DNA of 64,000 nt, from assembly GCF_030758415.1 (NCBI RefSeq), contig NZ_CP132334.1, forward strand, positions 496,001-560,000, given 5' to 3'. The notes below the pieces were generated by a model, which was given only the letters and a program-made list of their open reading frames with translations, did not search any database and had not been told where the DNA came from. Shown in pieces: positions 44,674-52,697 of the stretch. The translations under genes were made by a program, and so were the position numbers. This DNA is from Parvularcula sp. IMCC14364. Lineage in GTDB: Bacteria > Pseudomonadota > Alphaproteobacteria > Caulobacterales > Parvularculaceae. Position 1 is the stretch's first letter, and the number at the start of each line of letters is the position of its first letter.

Positions 44674-45641
44674 TCACGGCGGGCGTGGTGGAATTGGTAG
44701 ACACAACAGACTTAAAATCTGTCGAGGGTAACCTCGTGCCGGTTCAAGTCCGGCCGTCCGCACCATATGTTTTTTTTGCATGTTGACTCCTCCTAACAGC
44801 TTGAATGGTAAAGATAATTCCGGGTTCAAGAACCCGTTTTTTGTGTGGTAAGTCAGTGTACGAGGTATTGCGAGGCGTAAGAGCAGGCGCTTATGGCCAA
44901 AGCCACCTTTCTCACATAGAATCCAAGGGTTTGCAGCCAAGGCCATCGCTAATTTGAAGCTTTCTTCGAAAGATTTCTGCGGTTCAAGAACGCCTGCCTG
45001 TTGTTCCTTGAGGAGGCGTTTTTCATGCTCAAGTTTTTGGAGTTCGCGCTCATAGGCAGCAACGATCGTGTCACTTGTTGCTTGAACCAGACGATCAACA
45101 ACCTTTGTTATTTTCTTGTCCAAAACTTTAAGCTTATGGGTGATCTCCGCCTTGGCTTGTTTTGCGTCATTTAGTCTGGCTTCCCAGATATTCTCAATCA
45201 TGGCTTTTGTGACGGCCAGTAACTCAGGTGCTGGCGTCATGTCCTTGACCAAGCGGCAAAATCTCCTTCCAGATCATCTTTGCGGATGGACTTGCCATAT
45301 CGGTTACAGGCCCGCGCCTGACAGGAATAATAGCCGTAATGTTTTGAGCGGCCTTTGGACCAGCCAGCGGTTAGAGCACCTCCACAGACGTCACAGGCCA
45401 CAAAGTTCCGAAGTGGAAAATCTTCATGCAGGTCGGACCGGGCCGGGCGATTACGATTGCCATCCAGCTTATCTTGTACTTTCTGCCAAAGTGAGAGGCT
45501 GATGATGGGCTCATGGAGACCCTTATGCATGTGAAAGCCCCAATCAGGTAAATTGATGTACCCTGCATAGATTGAACGGCGTAAAAGCTCTGAGGCGCGC
45601 TGACGCGAAAATGTATCAGAGATGGTTGGTTTGGTTCTTAA
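44674..45641 (-). pseudogene. Large serine recombinase remnant (C-terminal part, frameshifted)
   Basis: The minus strand from 45641 reads SRQRASELLRRSIYAGYINLPDW and continues through the zinc ribbon (CDVCGGALTAGW ... YYSCQARACNRYG) to DDLEGDFAA. There it leaves frame at about 45250, and the next frame continues LVKDMTPAPELL into a long coiled coil and the ending NGFLNPELSLPFKLL. This is the C-terminal half of a phage- or ICE-type serine recombinase. The catalytic resolvase domain is missing and the frame is broken, so it is dead. The residues coded antisense to the tRNA are not a real tail. Confidence 0.77.
44679..44765 (+). tRNA. tRNA-Leu (anticodon UAA)
   Basis: 87 bases including the encoded CCA. 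Acceptor GCGGGCG pairs with CGTCCGC; the D-arm contains TGGTAGAC; the anticodon stem ACAGA/TCTGT holds loop CTTAAAA with anticodon TAA; a long variable arm (CGAGGGTAACCTCG) marks a class-II tRNA; the T-arm has GGTTCAAGTCC. A serine-recombinase remnant abuts the 3' end, showing that this tRNA served as an integration site. Confidence 0.97.
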
Positions 45642-45644
45642 TTA

Positions 45645-45789
45645 CAAAAAATGGATTTCGCAGGGGGGGGGGGGTTACGTCGATGGTTTGGTGTTTGATA
45701 ATATTCACAAGAATGGAGTTCCTCTAGATCAATGGTTGGCTGACTTTCATGCCCCCAATGGTGTAAAGGCGTCAATTTCTGATTTTTGA
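45645..45789 (+). pseudogene. C-terminal fragment of an unknown protein, possibly a toxin tail
   Basis: An open stretch ends at TGA 45787-45789 and reads NYKKWISQGGGG, then YVDGLVFDNIHKNGVPLD and QWLADFHAPNGVKASISDF. The frame has no proper start, because at about 45640 the sequence changes abruptly to the recombinase remnant. The next gene starts 21 bases downstream and resembles an immunity gene, which is why a toxin end is proposed. The poly-G tract falls inside it. Weak evidence: the residues match no family I can name. Confidence 0.35.
45663..45674. repeat. Homopolymer of twelve G
   Basis: Twelve consecutive G between CA and TTACG. It lies in the reading frame of the 45645-45789 fragment, where twelve keeps the frame open. 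Tracts like this are slippery for replication and for sequencing. Confidence 0.9.
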
Positions 45790-46180
45790 ACTAATTTTTG
45801 AGGTTTAAACGTGTAAGCTAAAACTGAATCTTTTACTGAAGTTACATTTATAGATTTTTTGAAGGATATGGCTGAAAGACCAGGGATGTATATTGGTGGT
45901 GTTTCTCTATCTGATATGATTATATTTATCTCTGGCTGGTCGTATGCAGTGTCTCCATCTACAGTGCCTGAGATTGAATTGCTAGCGGACTTCGAGGCTT
46001 GGGTCATGAACAAGCTGGTTGGCGATACATCTGATAATTGGGCAAGTAGAATAGAGCGAAATACAAATAATGATTTAGAGGCTCATAATTTGTTTTATTA
46101 TTTATTTTGTGAATACTGTAAAGATATCAGTCAAATCCCATTGTTTAACAAATTAACGCGTCTGATTGAAGATAATCCTA

Positions 46181-47022
46181 GGCTCAGGACTCATTGATTG
46201 ATCCAGAAGATTATCGTAGCTGCGATGCAGATGCTTGAGAAGTATGTGTGAGCACAGCGGTCATAGCGGGTGGCGACGCGCCGCCAGTCTTTCAGTCTTC
46301 CGAACATGATCTCGACTTTGTGGCGTTGTTTATAGAGAGTTTCGCAAAACTCCGCTGGATGACGCCGTCCTTTTCGCGGTGGGATGCAGGGCTGAATGTT
46401 TTTAGCGGTGAGAGCACTGCGAAACTCATCGCTATCGTAACCCTTGTCGCCGATCAGGGTTTTCGCGCCCTCCGGCAGTGCCGGATAGATCAGCTTTGCG
46501 CCGATATGATCGCTTGTCTGTCCAGCCGTCAGGCACATGATCAGCGGGCGTCCCATGTTATCGACAACGGCGTGAAGTTTTGAGTTCAAGCCGCCTTTTG
46601 TGCGTCCAATGTGCCTGGGAAAAGCCCCTTTTTTAAAAGGCTGGACGCGGTGCGATGGGCTTTCAAATGCGTGGCGTCAATCATCAGCGTTTCGGAAACG
46701 TCCCCTTGCGCAGACAGGTTCGAAAAGATGCGATCAAAAACGCCCAAGCGGCTCCAGCGGATAAAGCGATTGTATAAAGTCTTGTGCGGACCATATTCCT
46801 TCGGCGCATCACGCCAGCGCAAACCGTTGCGGATCACGAAGATGATCCCGGACAATACACGCCTGTCGTCAACGCGCGGAACACCATGGGATAAAGGAAA
46901 ATACGGCTCAATCCGTGACAACTGCTCTTTCGATAACCAAATCAAATCGCTCATTGCAAAGCCTCCTTTGCAATCTTGAATCACCGTTCGTATCAGATCA
47001 CAAGATTAATAGGTCCTGAGCC
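46181..47022 (-). mobile_element. IS5-family element, IS427-like (842 bp)
   Basis: Ends share GGCTCAGGAC in inverted orientation (46181-46190 and the complement of 47013-47022). It is flanked by TA duplications at 46179-46180 and 47023-47024. Size, TA target and two overlapping transposase frames fit the IS427 group. It interrupts the immunity-like gene. Confidence 0.93.
46191..46954 (-). CDS. IS427-type transposase made by -1 frameshifting
   Basis: Frame A starts at ATG 46954 (MSDLIWLSKEQLSRI, with GGAGG upstream) and ends at 46586; frame B ends at 46191. They join at the slippery run AAAAAAG (complement of 46628-46634): slipping back one base gives KKGAFPRHIGRTKGGLNSKLHAV, split here around the shift. 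Catalytic residues: Asp in LMIDATHLKAHR (frame A), Asp in LIGDKGYDSDEF and Glu in HKVEIMFGRLKDWR (frame B). All parts are intact, so the element may be mobile. Confidence 0.9.
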
Positions 47023-47272
47023 TAGGGTGTTCATATGCGAAAAAGAAACATTACTCAAACAAAGTCACCAAAAAATAGATTTTAATAATTAGGGGATCGT
47101 ATCGGAAATTTACTTCCGCACGTATAGTTTGAGCCATATTCTGAGCATTTTCAGTAGCTGATAGGGTGGCCATAGTTGAAGATGGGCGTGATGGGGAGCA
47201 GGTCAATTAAAAGAGCAGGAGATGCATCAATGCACCAAATCGCCGTTTCGCTTTATCTTGCCGTCAACTAAT

Positions 47273-47596
47273 TCAAGCTTCTAAAAACTTTTTGATGAAC
47301 TCATCCACGGCACTTTTCATCTCTTCCACAGACGTAATATCCGAAAATTCATCATAAGGGGTTTTGACTTCGTTATTCTCTACTGTCGCGATATTGAAAC
47401 TGCTATACCCGGTTTCCCACCAGGTAATGCTCGCCATTTTCTCGTCTAAGAAAGCTAGTTCACACTTCATCCAGGGCACATTGGCTTTTTCGTACCATTC
47501 ATCAGCGCCATCTCCCTCATCGAAGTCAATCTCGATTGAATTGCTTTTCAGTATCTCTTCGCGCTCTGAGATGATTGTTTTCAAGTGCTCAATCAC
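47273..47596 (-). CDS. Small acidic protein, candidate immunity protein
   Basis: 107 residues, acidic: IEIDFDEGDGADEWYEK near residue 22, MKCELAFLDEKMASITWWETG in the middle, and a helical end SVEEMKSAVDEFIKKFL. The start is close downstream of the RHS-type fragment (twelve bases), the standard place of an immunity gene for an RHS toxin tip. ATG 47596 has AAGGAAAC upstream. Family not recognised with certainty; the role is inferred from context. Confidence 0.55.
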   Translation of the reverse strand: MIEHLKTIISEREEILKSNSIEIDFDEGDGADEWYEKANVPWMKCELAFLDEKMASITWWETGYSSFNIATVENNEVKTPYDEFSDITSVEEMKSAVDEFIKKFLEA

Positions 47597-47607
47597 GTGT
47601 AGTTTCC

Positions 47608-47847
47608 TTAAGGATCAACGACCAATTTTCTAAATTGCGGCAACTGTTGGGGGGGTAAACTGACGAAACCCCGATGGCGCAGCCATTTTTTATGTAACCA
47701 TGATATTGCCTCCGATGGAAGGCTGATCGGGCCGGAATGATCCGTCACATAGGAGATGGTTCGCTCGCGACCATCATAAACATGGGCACGCTGCAAAGAA
47801 CCAAAGCCATTATAAGAGAACTCAGATGTCTGCGTGTGACCTACACA
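47608..47847 (-). pseudogene. RHS/YD-repeat protein fragment with toxin-like tip
   Basis: From 47847 the minus strand reads SEFSYNGFGSLQRAHVYDG then RERTISYVTDHSGP, which has the spacing of RHS YD repeats (F-x-Y-N-x-x-G ... Y). It ends ISWLHKKWLRHRGFV ... VVDP at TAA 47608-47610. There is no start: an in-frame stop at 47848-47850 precedes it and the ankyrin pseudogene ends 23 bases upstream. It is the last piece of a large secreted protein whose body is gone. The small acidic gene downstream would be its immunity partner. Confidence 0.5.
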
Positions 47848-48075
47848 TTATTTCGGCCATGTGAGTACTCTTAGTTACGGCCCGAGTTACGATCGAAAAG
47901 CTCAGCTTCGAAAGCTTTATAATTTTCCTCTCCAACTCTCTCCATCAAAATACCAAGCATTTCTTGCTGACACTGATACTCTGGAGAAGCCGGATTAATT
48001 CTAGCAATTATGGTAGAACGTAATATAATTTCTTCGTTTTTTCTACGTTCATTTCGTATGTAAGTCAGCGCCTTA

Positions 48076-49005
48076 GAGTCTGAATCAAAAGTCTTTCATA
48101 TGAAACATGCTCTTGCCAGTCGTCTTGTTGCGATACGGATGTGAGCCATGAATAGCCATGCGATAGCTGAGGTCCAGCATCGTTCCCAATCCTTGGCGAG
48201 ACGGCGTGATCGCCCTAACCATGCGAATGTGCGTTCTACGACCCATCGCCGGGGCAGGACTTTAAAGCCTTTCATTTTATCGGATCGCTTGATGATTTCC
48301 ATCCGGAATGGACCGACTTTTTTAAGTTTGCGCTTTAGCTTATCTCCCGCATAGCCACCATCGGCAAAGATATGGCGAAGCCATGGAAATTTGTCTCGCG
48401 CTTCCATCAACACCGCTGGTGCGCCGTCGCGATCCTGTACATCCGCGGCATGCACAAGTGCTGTCACCAGAAAGCCTTCCGTATCCGTCAGAATATGCCG
48501 CTTGCGGCCTTTTATATTTTTGCCCGCGTCAAAGCCAGTAATACCGCCACTTTCTGTGGTTTTAACCGACTGGCTATCGATCACACCTGCGCTGGGGTGT
48601 GGGCTTCTGCCGTGTGCTTCGCGGCATTCAAACAGCAGGCGGTGATTGATCTTTTCCAGCAATCTGTCATCACGCCACCAATAAAAATATTTCTGAACCG
48701 TCGAAAAAGGCGGGAAATCCCTTGGTAACATGCGCCATTGGCAGCCAGTAGACGCGATATACAACAAGGCGTTCATGATCTCCCGCATCGGCCACTTGCG
48801 AGGACGCCCCATCCGATTTGGAAGAGGTATTTCAGGTTCAATCAAAGCCCATTCGTCGTCCGTCAGATCACTTGCATAGCGCAGGAAACTGCGGTCATAA
48901 TATGTGCGGGTGGTTTCATTCCAACTCATCTGATCCTCCGTGTCTTAAGCAAACAAAGAGAATCATAAGTCGTTGAAATCACCCAGATACTTTTGGATCA
49001 GGCTC
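48076..49005 (-). mobile_element. IS5-family element, IS1031-like, copy 2 (930 bp)
   Basis: Same ends, length and content as the element at 1719-2648, inverted. It is flanked by TTA at 48073-48075 and 49006-49008. It lies in the ankyrin-repeat gene. Every stretch I compared with copy 1 is identical. Confidence 0.94.
48096..48929 (-). CDS. IS5-family transposase (copy 2)
   Basis: 277 residues, identical to the transposase at 1795-2628, with intact DDE residues (DSQSVKT, FADGGYAG, WVVERTF). Identity of both copies suggests recent transposition or gene conversion. Confidence 0.95.
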   Translation of the reverse strand: MSWNETTRTYYDRSFLRYASDLTDDEWALIEPEIPLPNRMGRPRKWPMREIMNALLYIASTGCQWRMLPRDFPPFSTVQKYFYWWRDDRLLEKINHRLLFECREAHGRSPHPSAGVIDSQSVKTTESGGITGFDAGKNIKGRKRHILTDTEGFLVTALVHAADVQDRDGAPAVLMEARDKFPWLRHIFADGGYAGDKLKRKLKKVGPFRMEIIKRSDKMKGFKVLPRRWVVERTFAWLGRSRRLAKDWERCWTSAIAWLFMAHIRIATRRLARACFI

Positions 49006-49080
49006 TTACAAAATTTATTACTCCCAGTTAGGCGAATAAAAATAGGAGACTTAAATCTCTCTTCTCCACGGCTTGGACTA

Positions 49081-49914
49081 GGGTCTGTACCCAATTTAAC
49101 TGATTGATTTGTTTGTGCAAAGCGTGATTCAGGGATTTCCGAAAGGGAGTCTTAAATGGCGCGGTTTGATTTGTCGGATGAAGAATGGGCGGTGATTGAA
49201 CCGTTGTTGCCAAAGGTTAGCCGCGGCCCGAAGCGCAAAGATGATCGTACGATCCTGAACGGCATCTTTTACATTTTGCGCACAGGCGCGCCATGGCGGG
49301 ACTTGCCGGAACGATATGGACCGTACACGACTGCTTACAATCGGTATAACAGGTGGGGCGAGCGCGGCGTCTGGAAGGGCATATTCGATGCGCTCGCTGA
49401 AGAATGTGAGGACAGTCTGATCTTCATAGACGCCTCGATTGTCAAAGCTCACCGCGCAGCGAGTGGCTCAAAAAGGGGGAACTGGCGGAAGATATTGGAC
49501 GCTCACGGGGCGGTCGCACAAGCAAAGTTCACGTGGCCGTAGATGAAAATGGCAGGCCATTGCGCATTGAGGTCACTGGCGGCCATGTTCATGACAGCCA
49601 GGTGATGAATGTCTTCCTCGACTGGGAGATGCCGCCTCTGGCGATGGTCCTGGACAAAGCCTATGGCAGTGCGAAGATCAGGCGCGATATCGCCGATGAA
49701 GGTGCGTTGGCGGTTATTCCCGCCAAGTCCAATGCGCGCAATCCGGTCCCGCATGACACCAGCCTTTACGCCATGCGTAATATTGTCGAGCGGTTCTTCT
49801 GCAAAATGAAAGACATGAGACGGCTGGCTACACGGTTCGAGAAATCTCGAAGGAACTTCATCAACATGATATATCTCTTCGCAGCAAAATGCTGGATCAA
49901 TTGAGTCCACACCC
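49081..49914 (+). mobile_element. IS5-family element, IS427-like, second type (834 bp)
   Basis: Left end GGGTCTGTACCCAATT and right end (inward) GGGTGTGGACTCAATT match at 13 of 16 positions. TA duplications lie at 49079-49080 and 49915-49916. It interrupts the ankyrin-repeat gene and is distinct in sequence from the 842-bp element. Confidence 0.92.
49156..49904 (+). CDS. IS427-type transposase made by -1 frameshifting
   Basis: Frame A (ATG 49156, MARFDLSDEEWAVIEPLLP) ends at 49542, and frame B, read to 49904, ends in FINMIYLFAAKCWIN. They join at AAAAAGG (49470-49476): slipping back one base gives KKGELAEDIGRSRGGRTSK. Catalytic residues: Asp in IFIDASIVKAHR, Asp in MVLDKAYGSAKIR, Glu in NIVERFFCKMKD. 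GGGAG precedes the start. No disabling change seen. Confidence 0.9.
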
Positions 49915-50463
49915 TAAGCAGATCCAAATTCAAGCCATATTGCATCAATAAATCAAAATGCGTCCATGAGCCCGTATCCTTATTCAGAGATATTGCCTCG
50001 CGCGCAGCCCCAAAGGCCATTGAGTAATTGTAATTAGGGTCTGCTCCCTGTACCAATAAAGTTTCCAGGAAGGAAATATTACGTAATGATATTGCTACCT
50101 TCAATGAATAGTTATCAGCAAATACGATCTGGTTTGGATCAGCCCCGGCATCAAGCAGCGCTCTGACACCTGACAGGTTTCGACACACGAGTGCCCACCC
50201 GAGTGGCGTCATATTCTCACGGCCCACAGCATTTGGGTTCGCGCCTGCACCTACCCGTTCGCGCACACGGGAGCGATTGCCACTGCAAGCTGCGTCAGCA
50301 AGCTGCGCCACATTCCCATCAGTAAAAAAGTCCGATACCTCTGCTTCAGAAAACCTGTGTGTATAAATACTCTGGGCACAGGCCGGTAATGAAGCCAAAA
50401 CTACCGTGAGTAGTAAGGAAATCCGCATAATCATCTCCACCTTATAATGAACCCGGTATATCC

Positions 50464-50541
50464 TTATGACGAAACCCCGATACGACCAAGCCATTCTCTG
50501 ACGGCCTTTGCTCGGAACTCGCTCCCTTTATCCGCCCATTC
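50464..50541 (-). pseudogene. Short IS3-family transposase (integrase core) fragment
   Basis: The minus strand reads EWADKGSEFRAKAVREW then LGRIGVSS and a stop. GSEF-x-AKAVREWLGRIGV matches the region after the second catalytic Asp of IS3-family OrfB. Only about 25 codons remain, between the ankyrin pseudogene and the oxidoreductase operon, so this marks the right-hand edge of the decayed island. Confidence 0.4.
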
Positions 50542-50635
50542 ACGACTGCAACTCATCCATTGCATGAACCCGCCGGGCGCACTAGCTTCACGCAACTAAC
50601 CAAGAGCAAAAATCATTATCGGGTGTGAACGCAGA

Positions 50636-51718
50636 ATGATAAAATATGGCCTGATTGGTGCCGGCATGATGGGGCAGGAGCATCTGGCAAATCTCAATCT
50701 TATTGACGGCGCGGAGATAGCCGCCATCGCGGACCCGGATCAGGGCTCCCTGAATGGCGCACGCGCCATGATGCAGAACCATGCGCATCACCCTGTCACT
50801 TATTACGATCAGTATCAGGAGATGGTGGCCCGGGAGAATTGTGACGCGATCATACTTGCAACGCCGAATCACACGCATTTTCAGATCGTCAGGGATCTGG
50901 CCCACCTTGAGACGGCGATCCTGATTGAAAAGCCGGTCTGCACCACCATGGCCGATGCACAGGCACTTGTGATGCTTGAAGAAACGGCATCCTGCCGGCT
51001 CGCGGTCGGCCTGGAATATCGCTACATGCCGCCTTTGACGCAGTTCATCAACCGCGCCCATGCAGGGGAAGCTGGGCCTGTGCGGATGCTCTCTATCCGT
51101 GAGCACCGTTTCCCGTTCCTGCCCAAGGTGGACAACTGGAACCGGTTCAATGAGAATACCGGCGGCACGCTGGTCGAGAAGTGTTGTCACTTCTTTGACC
51201 TGATGCGGCATATTCTGCGTGATGAGCCGGTGCGGGTTTATGCCTCCGGGGCGCAGGACGTCAATCATCTCGATGAAACCTATGATGGCAGGACGCCGGA
51301 CATTATCGATAATGCCTTTGTCGTTGTTGATTTTCGCGGCGGCGCGCGCGCCATCCTCGATTTGTGTATGTATGCGGAAGGGTCAGAGCAACAGGAAGTG
51401 ATTCATGTTGTCGGGGCGCAGGGCAAACTGGAAGTGAGCATCCCCGGCGCGGATGTCACCTGGTCACCCAGAGACAAATCCGGGCCGTTTGTCGAGCATG
51501 TGGATACCCCGGAAAAGGCGATGCTGGCCGGTCAGCATCACGGTGCCACCTATTTTCAACTGCAAGCCTTTCACCAGGCTGTCACTGCCGGGGAGCCTTT
51601 CCCGATCACCGTAGAGGATGGTATCCGGTCTCTCGAAATGGGTATTGCGGCGCATCGCTCTCTTGCCACCGGGCAGGCTGTGAGCTTACCTCTGGAAGAT
51701 ACACCCTACAGAACCTGA
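50636..51718 (+). CDS. Gfo/Idh/MocA-family NAD(P)-dependent oxidoreductase
   Basis: 360 residues. N-terminal Rossmann domain with GLIGAGMMGQEHLANL and the family EKP motif in ILIEKPVCTT; C-terminal alpha/beta domain with GGTLVEKCCHFFDLMRHI. Enzymes of this family oxidise or reduce sugars, inositols or related alcohols. It begins a three-gene operon with an aldo/keto reductase (twelve bases on) and a TauD-like dioxygenase. The double Cys in EKCCHFFD replaces the usual GxHxxD pattern in part, with His and Asp kept. Confidence 0.9.
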   Translation: MIKYGLIGAGMMGQEHLANLNLIDGAEIAAIADPDQGSLNGARAMMQNHAHHPVTYYDQYQEMVARENCDAIILATPNHTHFQIVRDLAHLETAILIEKPVCTTMADAQALVMLEETASCRLAVGLEYRYMPPLTQFINRAHAGEAGPVRMLSIREHRFPFLPKVDNWNRFNENTGGTLVEKCCHFFDLMRHILRDEPVRVYASGAQDVNHLDETYDGRTPDIIDNAFVVVDFRGGARAILDLCMYAEGSEQQEVIHVVGAQGKLEVSIPGADVTWSPRDKSGPFVEHVDTPEKAMLAGQHHGATYFQLQAFHQAVTAGEPFPITVEDGIRSLEMGIAAHRSLATGQAVSLPLEDTPYRT

Positions 51719-51730
51719 AATGAGAAGATC

Positions 51731-52684
51731 ATGACAAAAATACCTGAAATAGGCTACGGTTTGTGGAAAGTGGACAGAGCGGTCTGTGCACAGACTGTAT
51801 ATGACGCGATTGAGGTCGGCTACCGCCATTTCGATTCCGCCTGCGATTATGGCAATGAGGCCGAAGCCGGGCAGGGTTTCGCCACAGCGATAGCTGACGG
51901 GCTGGTCACGCGTGACGATCTGTGGATCACGTCAAAGCTTTGGAACACCTATCACAAGGCGGAGCATGTGCGCCCGGCTTGTGAGCGCAGCCTCTCGGAT
52001 CTCGGTGTCGAGCAGCTTGATCTCTATCTGGTCCATTTCCCTATCGCGCTGGAATATGTGCCATTTGATACGCGCTATCCGCCGGAATGGCTGCATGATC
52101 CGACCGCAGCAAAAACGGAAATGAAGCTCGCACCTGTGTCGCTGGTGGAAACCTGGGCAGCAATGGAGGAGCTGGTCGATGCCGGGCTCGTAAAACAGAT
52201 CGGTGTTTGCAATTACAACAGTGCGCTGCTGCATGACCTTATGGCTTATGCGCGGATCAAGCCGGCTGCTCTGCAGATCGAGAGCCACCCATACCTCACG
52301 CAGGAGAAACTGATCCGTCTGGCGCAGAATTACGGCATGGATGTCACGGCGTTCTCGCCGCTGGGCGCGTCATCCTATCTTGAGCTTGGCATGGCTGCGG
52401 ATCAGGACATGGTGCTGGCCAACAAGGTTATACAGGATATTGCTGACCGGCATGGCAAAAGCGCGGCGCAGGTCGTCCTGCGGTGGGGCATACAGCGCGG
52501 CACGTCCATTATCCCGAAGGCAACGCAGGTGGCGCATATGCGTGAGAATCTGGCCGCGCAGGAACTTGAACTTTCAGTGCAGGAAATGGAACAGATTTCT
52601 GCCCTGAACAAAAACCGACGATTCAACGATCCGGGTGTTTTTTGCGAGCAGGCCTTTGGCCGCTTTCACCCGATTTACGACTGA
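51731..52684 (+). CDS. Aldo/keto reductase
   Basis: 317 residues, AKR TIM barrel. The catalytic tetrad is visible as Asp and Tyr in HFDSACDYGNE, Lys in WITSKLWNTYH and His in LYLVHFPIALE; the NADPH-binding IIPKATQVAHMRENL is near the end. The length and the HFPIALEYVP stretch resemble xylose-reductase-like AKRs. It probably works on an aldehyde made or used by the oxidoreductase upstream. Thirteen bases separate it from the dioxygenase gene. Confidence 0.92.
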   Translation: MTKIPEIGYGLWKVDRAVCAQTVYDAIEVGYRHFDSACDYGNEAEAGQGFATAIADGLVTRDDLWITSKLWNTYHKAEHVRPACERSLSDLGVEQLDLYLVHFPIALEYVPFDTRYPPEWLHDPTAAKTEMKLAPVSLVETWAAMEELVDAGLVKQIGVCNYNSALLHDLMAYARIKPAALQIESHPYLTQEKLIRLAQNYGMDVTAFSPLGASSYLELGMAADQDMVLANKVIQDIADRHGKSAAQVVLRWGIQRGTSIIPKATQVAHMRENLAAQELELSVQEMEQISALNKNRRFNDPGVFCEQAFGRFHPIYD

Positions 52685-52697
52685 TGGGAGAGACCTG

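Larger units (their letters stand above)
45811..47092 (+). pseudogene. Immunity-like gene, broken by an IS and a nonsense codon
   Basis: GAGG stands seven bases before GTG 45811, but codon 2 is TAA; from GCT 45817 the frame is open with AKTESFTEVTFIDFLKDM, AERPGMYIGGVSLSDM and so on up to an 842-bp IS at 46181. Removing the IS and one TA restores the frame, which continues NPRVFICEKETLLKQSHQK to TAG 47090-47092 (about 145 codons in all). The RPGMYIG start after FLKDM recalls immunity proteins of polymorphic toxins; GyrB also carries RPGMYIG but nothing else matches. TTG 45859 could still start a truncated product. Confidence 0.5.
47871..50428 (-). pseudogene. Exported ankyrin-repeat protein gene split by two insertion sequences
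   Basis: From ATG 50428 (GGAG six bases upstream) the protein starts MRISLLLTVVLASLPACAQS, a signal peptide, and has ankyrin repeats (NMTPLGWALVCRNLSGVRAL, LDAGADPN, LVQGADPN). It is cut after LNLDLL by an 834-bp IS (49081-49914), runs on for 73 bases, and is cut again by the 930-bp IS (48076-49005). Removing both elements with one TA and one TTA gives an uninterrupted frame of 263 codons ending at TAA 47871-47873, with NKFCKALTYIRNERRK across the second junction. Such periplasmic ankyrin proteins are sometimes immunity factors; here the gene is inactive. Confidence 0.83.

Noticed and set aside
44674-44766. A protein end reading MVRTAGLEPARGYPRQILS across the tRNA on the minus strand
   Set aside because: It is a translation of the complement of tRNA-Leu, a well-known artefact, not a real protein tail.
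44821-44842. Terminator-like hairpin CGGGTT/AACCCG with a T-run, 56 bases after tRNA-Leu
   Set aside because: It might end the tRNA transcript, but it lies within the conserved C-terminal coding part of the recombinase remnant (FLNPELS region), so its form may come from coding constraint. Not listed as a feature.
45868-45900. RPGMYIG string as a sign of a GyrB/GHKL ATPase
   Set aside because: Only these seven residues match; the neighbouring GyrB motifs are absent and the protein is far too short.
50464-50500. A 15-base match (ATCGGGGTTTCGTCA) between the IS3 fragment and the RHS fragment near 47670
   Set aside because: A single 15-base match is expected by chance about once or more in 64 kb when both strands are considered, and the surrounding sequences differ.
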